Shown: one piece after another, positions 5,234 to 8,759 of the stretch
Position numbering within the stretch: position 1 is the first letter of the stretch
Layout: each line of letters opens with the position of its first letter
Assembly: GCA_007128085.1 (NCBI GenBank)
Contig: SKYC01000234.1
Location: 1-8,759 of the forward strand
Reading direction: 5' to 3'
DNA length: 8,759 nt
From: Saprospiraceae bacterium
Lineage (GTDB): Bacteria > Bacteroidota > Bacteroidia > Chitinophagales > Saprospiraceae
Program-made: the position numbers and the translations under genes
Notes under the pieces: model-generated
Database searches by the model: none
The model's input: the letters and a program-made list of their open reading frames with translations, nothing else
What the model was told of the DNA's origin: nothing

Positions 5234-6754
5234 ATGGCAGAACTGTTTGAATACCTCCAGTATCCGTGGATCATTCGGGCCATGATTGCCTCTGTAATGG
5301 TGGGTATATCCTGCGGTCTGTTAGGAGTTTTCATTGTATTGCGGAATATGGCATTGATCGGAGATGCCTTGTCTCATGCCATATTGCCTGGGATTGTTCT
5401 GGCCTTTTTAATATTTGGCACCTATCACTTGTCCGGTTTTTTCATAGGTGCGGTGTTTGCCGGATTGGTTGCAGCGGTCGCCATCACCTGGATACAGCAA
5501 AATTTACCCACCAAAAACGACGCTGCCATAGGGATCATTTTTACGGTTATGTTTGCCCTGGGCGTGATCGGAATTTCCATTCTTTCCCGCAGGGAAGGGG
5601 TGCATCTCGACCTGAACGATTTCTTGTTCGGCAATGTACTTGGAGTATCTACCGAAGATTTGTACCTCAATTTTCTCATTGTACTGGTGGTTATAGCCAG
5701 TATGGTATTTTTTTATCGCTATTTTTACCTGTCCTCTTTTCAGGAGTCTTTTGCCAAGGCATTGGGAATCAACACTTCTCTCATCCATTACTACTTGATG
5801 CTCATGTTGTCTTTTACGGTTGTGGCTTCTCTTCAGACGGTGGGTGTGATACTGGTAGTGGCCATGTTGGTGAGTCCGGCGTCGACGGCCATTTTGTGGT
5901 CGGACAACCTGAGAAAAATTTTGATTTTGTCCGCCATCATAGGAATGCTGTCGGCCATTTTGGGCCTGACTGCAGCGGTATTTTTCGAAATTCCACCGGG
6001 ACCGACTATGGCAGTGGTGGCCTTCATTTTTTACCTGGTATCTTCTCTCTTCGCACCGGAAAAAGGCGTATTGGCCAATTATTTGAAACAATCGAAATAC
6101 AAGAAGAGGGTCATTCGGGAAGACCTCATTAAGTACCTCTGCAAGAATGCACACAAAGGCGCTTTGTCCGCTGAAACCATATCCGACGACATCGGCCTGC
6201 CCGCCAACGGAACCGTGAAGTTCCTGAGAAAAATGAAAAGGGACGGTGATCTCAAAAACCCGGAACCGGGACAGTGGATTTGCACTTCAAGTGGATTGAA
6301 AAAAGGCATTCAACTGGTGAGGGCACACCGACTTTGGGAATCCTGGCTCGTGGCCAATACCGGCTTGAATGAAGATCAGATCCACAACGACGCAGAGCTT
6401 TACGAGCATCTCTTAGACAGAGAAACAATCGATTACATCGACGCTTCATTGGGATTTCCGGATCGTGATCCGCACGGAGAACACATTCCCAAAGTTTACT
6501 ACCAAAAAAAGGTTTCCATGCTGGAGCTCAAAGCGGGGGATTTATTTTTAATCAATGGTGAAGACGACTGGCAAATTCAATTGGAAGATCAATGCGGAAT
6601 TGGTTTGATTAATCGGGTATTGAAAGTCATTTCCACAGAGGGCGACCGATTGAAGTTTTCCAGAGCCAAGTCAAAAGAGGGCTATCGCTGTACTATTGAA
6701 CCGCACTTCAAAATCACCCGCTTACGCCCCATTGAGGATCCGGTATTGAAGTGA
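5234..6754 (+). CDS. Metal ABC-transporter permease fused to a DtxR/MntR-like repressor (YtgCR-like)
   Basis: The product is 506 aa in one uninterrupted frame. Residues 1 to about 272 are an ABC-3 family permease for Mn/Zn/Fe with multiple membrane helices and the signature blocks GDALSHAILPG (43-53) and VGVILVVAMLVSPASTA (203-219). A basic linker (about 284-293, KQSKYKKR) leads to a cytosolic winged-helix domain (about 294-350) and a metal-binding/dimerisation domain with RAHRLWES (363-370), IHNDAELYEH (383-392) and DPHGEHIP (412-419). By alignment to DtxR/MntR the ligands are H365, E369, H384, E388, E391 and H392. Position 388 is Glu as in MntR, not Cys as in DtxR, and D297 may match MntR D8. 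The last 85 residues could be an SH3/FeoA-like domain. Chlamydia YtgCR has the same permease-repressor order. The metal is unproven. No ATPase or binding-protein gene is adjacent; the gene faces the convergent cca. Confidence 0.92.
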   Translation: MAELFEYLQYPWIIRAMIASVMVGISCGLLGVFIVLRNMALIGDALSHAILPGIVLAFLIFGTYHLSGFFIGAVFAGLVAAVAITWIQQNLPTKNDAAIGIIFTVMFALGVIGISILSRREGVHLDLNDFLFGNVLGVSTEDLYLNFLIVLVVIASMVFFYRYFYLSSFQESFAKALGINTSLIHYYLMLMLSFTVVASLQTVGVILVVAMLVSPASTAILWSDNLRKILILSAIIGMLSAILGLTAAVFFEIPPGPTMAVVAFIFYLVSSLFAPEKGVLANYLKQSKYKKRVIREDLIKYLCKNAHKGALSAETISDDIGLPANGTVKFLRKMKRDGDLKNPEPGQWICTSSGLKKGIQLVRAHRLWESWLVANTGLNEDQIHNDAELYEHLLDRETIDYIDASLGFPDRDPHGEHIPKVYYQKKVSMLELKAGDLFLINGEDDWQIQLEDQCGIGLINRVLKVISTEGDRLKFSRAKSKEGYRCTIEPHFKITRLRPIEDPVLK

Positions 6755-6785
6755 GTGAAGCCGGGTTCAAGAGAATTGAATTTCC

Positions 6786-6821
6786 AAAAAAAATCATTTG
6801 GCATCCCCACTCTGAATGGCC
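6786..6821 (-). terminator. Weak terminator candidate after cca, in the convergent gap
   Basis: The 74-bp gap between the convergent fusion gene and cca contains, on the minus strand, GGCCAT (6821-6816) opposite ATGCC (6804-6800) with one bulged C and an 11-nt loop, then six nucleotides and a run of eight T (6793-6786). The spacing between stem and T-run is too long for a textbook terminator. On the plus strand only the short TTCAA/TTGAA hairpin (6766-6780) is visible. Confidence 0.28.
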
Positions 6822-6828
6822 GTAAGGG

Positions 6829-8262
6829 TCAGGATTTATTCACTCGGTCCACCGGTTCCAGTCCCAGCGCTTTTCCCCTCTCGATCATCAACTCGAAAGC
6901 GGCCTTTTTATCGTTGGGGATTTCTCCGTCCAGGATGGCTTCTTTTATGCTCTCTTTTATCATGCCCACCTTTTCCGAGGGTTTGATTCCAAAGGTTTCC
7001 ATGATCAAATCCCCGGTGATTGGTGGCTGCCAGTTCCTTATCCGGTCTCTTTCTTCCACCTCTTTTATGCGCTGTCTCACTCTTATGTAGTTTTCGAGAA
7101 AGCGCTTCACTTTTTCCTTGTTTTTGGAGGTAATATCTGCTTCACAAAGCAGCAGAAGGTCTTCAATATGGTCACCTGCATCGAAGAGCAGGCGTCGAAC
7201 CGCAGAGTCAGAAGTCTCTTCCTTAGTCAGAGAAATGGGTCGCAAATGCAGGGCCACCAGTTTTTCTACAAACTTCATCTCTTTTCCCGTGGGCAATTTA
7301 AGTCTCCGAAAAATGCGGGGGACCATTCTCGCCCCAACCACCTCGTGGCCGTGGAAGGTCCAACCGTGGTCTTTTTCAAATCGCTTGGTTTTCGGCTTCC
7401 CGACATCGTGAAGCAAAGCAGCCCAACGCAACCATATATCATCGGACTTTTCCGCGAGTCGGTCCAGGACCTCAAGGGTGTGATAAAAATTGTCTTTATG
7501 TCCAATTCCGTCTTTTTTCTCGGCTCCTTTCAGGGCCGATATTTCCGGTAAAAAGTGGGGAAGCAAATGACTTTTATCCAGGAGAATAAATCCCCTGGAT
7601 GGTTGATCGCTGGCCATGATTTTCTGAAGCTCAGCAGTGATGCGCTCGGTAGATATAATTTTTATCCGCTCTGAAGAGGCCTGTATGCCAAGGAAGGTTT
7701 CGTCCCTGATTTCGAACTCAAGTTGGGTGGCAAAGCGGATGGCCCGGAGCATGCGCAGCGGATCGTCCGAAAAGGTTTCCGCAGGATCGACCGGCGTGCG
7801 AATCCATCCGTGTTTCAAATCTTCCAAACCGCCGAACAGATCCACCCATTCTCCCAGGCCCTTTTCCTCTATCTTTACAGCGAGCGCATTGATGGTGAAA
7901 TCGCGGCGAAGCAGATCGTCCCTGAGACTGCCCTTTTCCACTTTGGGTTTTCTCGAGTGACGGACATAGGACTCCTTTCTGGCTCCCACAAATTCCAGTT
8001 CGAAATCTCCGGTTTTGAGCATGGCTGTACCAAATTTCTTAAAAACCGTTACACCGGAACACCTCTTAAATTCCCGGCAAACATTTTCGGCCAGTTCAAT
8101 GCCATTTCCCACACAGAGGATATCTATATCCTTAGAGGGCCTATTCAGCAATTTGTCTCTTACGTATCCGCCCACGAGGTAGGCATCGATACCCATCTTT
8201 TCCGACACCTTTCCCACGACCTGCATCAGGTGGCATTCCGCTTTATTTAATTCTAAATTCAC
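6829..8262 (-). CDS. cca: CCA-adding tRNA nucleotidyltransferase with HD domain
   Basis: The product is 477 aa and carries the class II nucleotidyltransferase motifs in order: LVGGYVRD (29-36), catalytic carboxylates in KDIDIL (44-49, D45 and D47), RRDFTINA (119-126), DPLRMLRAIRFA (168-179 region), and ISTERITAE (203-211). An HD domain follows with H261, HD at 285-286 and FHGHE (303-307), as in many bacterial CCA enzymes with phosphohydrolase activity. It builds or repairs the CCA end of tRNAs in the cytosol. A poly(A) polymerase is the usual alternative in this superfamily, but a Bacteroidota enzyme with this HD layout is normally CCA-adding. The start is taken as GTG at 8262, because it overlaps the upstream dus stop by 4 nt (GTGA), a typical coupled junction. 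An ATG at 8226 would shorten it by 12 residues and still leave the catalytic core intact. Confidence 0.92.
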   Translation of the reverse strand: MNLELNKAECHLMQVVGKVSEKMGIDAYLVGGYVRDKLLNRPSKDIDILCVGNGIELAENVCREFKRCSGVTVFKKFGTAMLKTGDFELEFVGARKESYVRHSRKPKVEKGSLRDDLLRRDFTINALAVKIEEKGLGEWVDLFGGLEDLKHGWIRTPVDPAETFSDDPLRMLRAIRFATQLEFEIRDETFLGIQASSERIKIISTERITAELQKIMASDQPSRGFILLDKSHLLPHFLPEISALKGAEKKDGIGHKDNFYHTLEVLDRLAEKSDDIWLRWAALLHDVGKPKTKRFEKDHGWTFHGHEVVGARMVPRIFRRLKLPTGKEMKFVEKLVALHLRPISLTKEETSDSAVRRLLFDAGDHIEDLLLLCEADITSKNKEKVKRFLENYIRVRQRIKEVEERDRIRNWQPPITGDLIMETFGIKPSEKVGMIKESIKEAILDGEIPNDKKAAFELMIERGKALGLEPVDRVNKS

Positions 8263-8759
8263 CAGCTTGTCTGAAGTTCTTCGGTTTGTAAATACTTATC
8301 CTGCATTCTACTCAAGATTTCCATGATTTGATCGGGCTCTGATGCAGTTACCAATTCTGACCGCCATTGCTTCACCCCCGGCAGTCCCCTGAAATAACGC
8401 CCGTAATGCCTCCTCATCTCCAATATTCCGAGTTTGACACCTTTCCACTCAACGGAATGCATAATATGCCTTTTTACCACCTCTATTTTTTCATGTAAGC
8501 CCGGAGGTGGAAGCAACTCACCGGTTTTCACATAGTGCTTGATATCCCTGAAAATCCACGGATTTCCAATACTCGCTCTTCCGATCATCAAGCCATCTAC
8601 CCCGTACCTCTCCTTGTATTCCACCGCCTTTTGAGGGGTGTCTATATCTCCGTTTCCAAACACGGGAATATGAATGCGCGGATTTTCTTTAATTTTTCCG
8701 ATCAAAGACCAGTCTGCCTCCCCTTTGTACATTTGTTTCCGGGTTCTACCGTGAATAGA
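8259..8759 (-). CDS. dus: tRNA-dihydrouridine synthase, C-terminal part (5' end cut by window edge)
   Basis: The frame enters from the right edge and gives 166 residues to the stop. It opens with IHGRTRKQMYKGEADW, the conserved HGRTR/ADW block of Dus enzymes, continues with IPVFGNGDI (the FMN-phosphate-binding GNGDI loop) and GVDGLMIGRASIGNPWIF, then the helical C-terminal tRNA-binding domain with MRRHYGRYFRGLPG. Dus enzymes are FMN-dependent and reduce specific uridines in tRNA to dihydrouridine. The missing half should hold the N-terminal TIM-barrel strands and the catalytic cysteine. A full protein is about 320-340 aa. The gene overlaps cca by 4 nt, so the pair is likely cotranscribed as a tRNA-processing unit. 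DusB-like is the likely subclass, but I cannot fix it from this fragment. Confidence 0.92.
   Translation of the reverse strand, partial: SIHGRTRKQMYKGEADWSLIGKIKENPRIHIPVFGNGDIDTPQKAVEYKERYGVDGLMIGRASIGNPWIFRDIKHYVKTGELLPPPGLHEKIEVVKRHIMHSVEWKGVKLGILEMRRHYGRYFRGLPGVKQWRSELVTASEPDQIMEILSRMQDKYLQTEELQTSW

Noticed and set aside
5266..6132. Long plus-strand open frame (288 codons) inside the permease gene
   Set aside because: It is the +2 shadow of the permease frame; its translation is rich in H, C, R and F with no family motif, while the overlapping frame has clear ABC-3 signatures.

Overview
The window looks like a chromosomal, housekeeping-type segment of a Bacteroidota genome. The evidence is type IX secretion/gliding genes (porP/sprF-like and gldK) in the porP-to-gldK order used by many Bacteroidota outside the classic Flavobacterium arrangement, several Sec-exported outer-membrane or lipoprotein genes, A-rich start regions with poor Shine-Dalgarno sequences, and -7 elements of the TAnnTTTG type. 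I see no phage, transposon, CRISPR, tRNA or rRNA.

Layout. (1) 1-2287, minus strand: a PorP/SprF-like outer-membrane protein followed by gldK, which runs off the left edge. Between them is a 324-bp gap with a candidate gldK promoter and a perfect 14-bp palindrome. (2) 2508-3486, minus strand: a 72-aa small protein gene overlapping by 8 nt a PhnP-like metallo-beta-lactamase-fold hydrolase gene. (3) 3578-4928, plus strand: a small beta-barrel outer-membrane protein and a lipoprotein of unknown function, separated by a leader-like stretch with a good -7 element and a hairpin. (4) 5234-6754, plus strand: a metal ABC-transporter permease (ZnuB/TroC/MntB type) fused in frame to a DtxR/MntR-like metal-sensing repressor. 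An imperfect dyad overlaps the candidate promoter in front of it. (5) 6829-8759, minus strand, convergent with the fusion gene: dus (right-edge partial) overlapping cca, a tRNA modification and maturation pair.

The most interesting item is the permease-repressor fusion. Its organisation parallels chlamydial YtgCR, in which the repressor half is released from the permease. Here the regulator half has an MntR-like set of metal ligands (E388, E391, H392, with H365, E369 and H384 as the second-site residues). No ATPase or binding-protein gene lies beside it in this window. The dyad at the promoter fits an autoregulation model, but that is inference.

The T9SS genes would act together in the envelope: GldK is a periplasmic lipoprotein of the GldK/GldN ring and PorP is an associated outer-membrane barrel. 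gldL, gldM and gldN would be expected just beyond the left edge.
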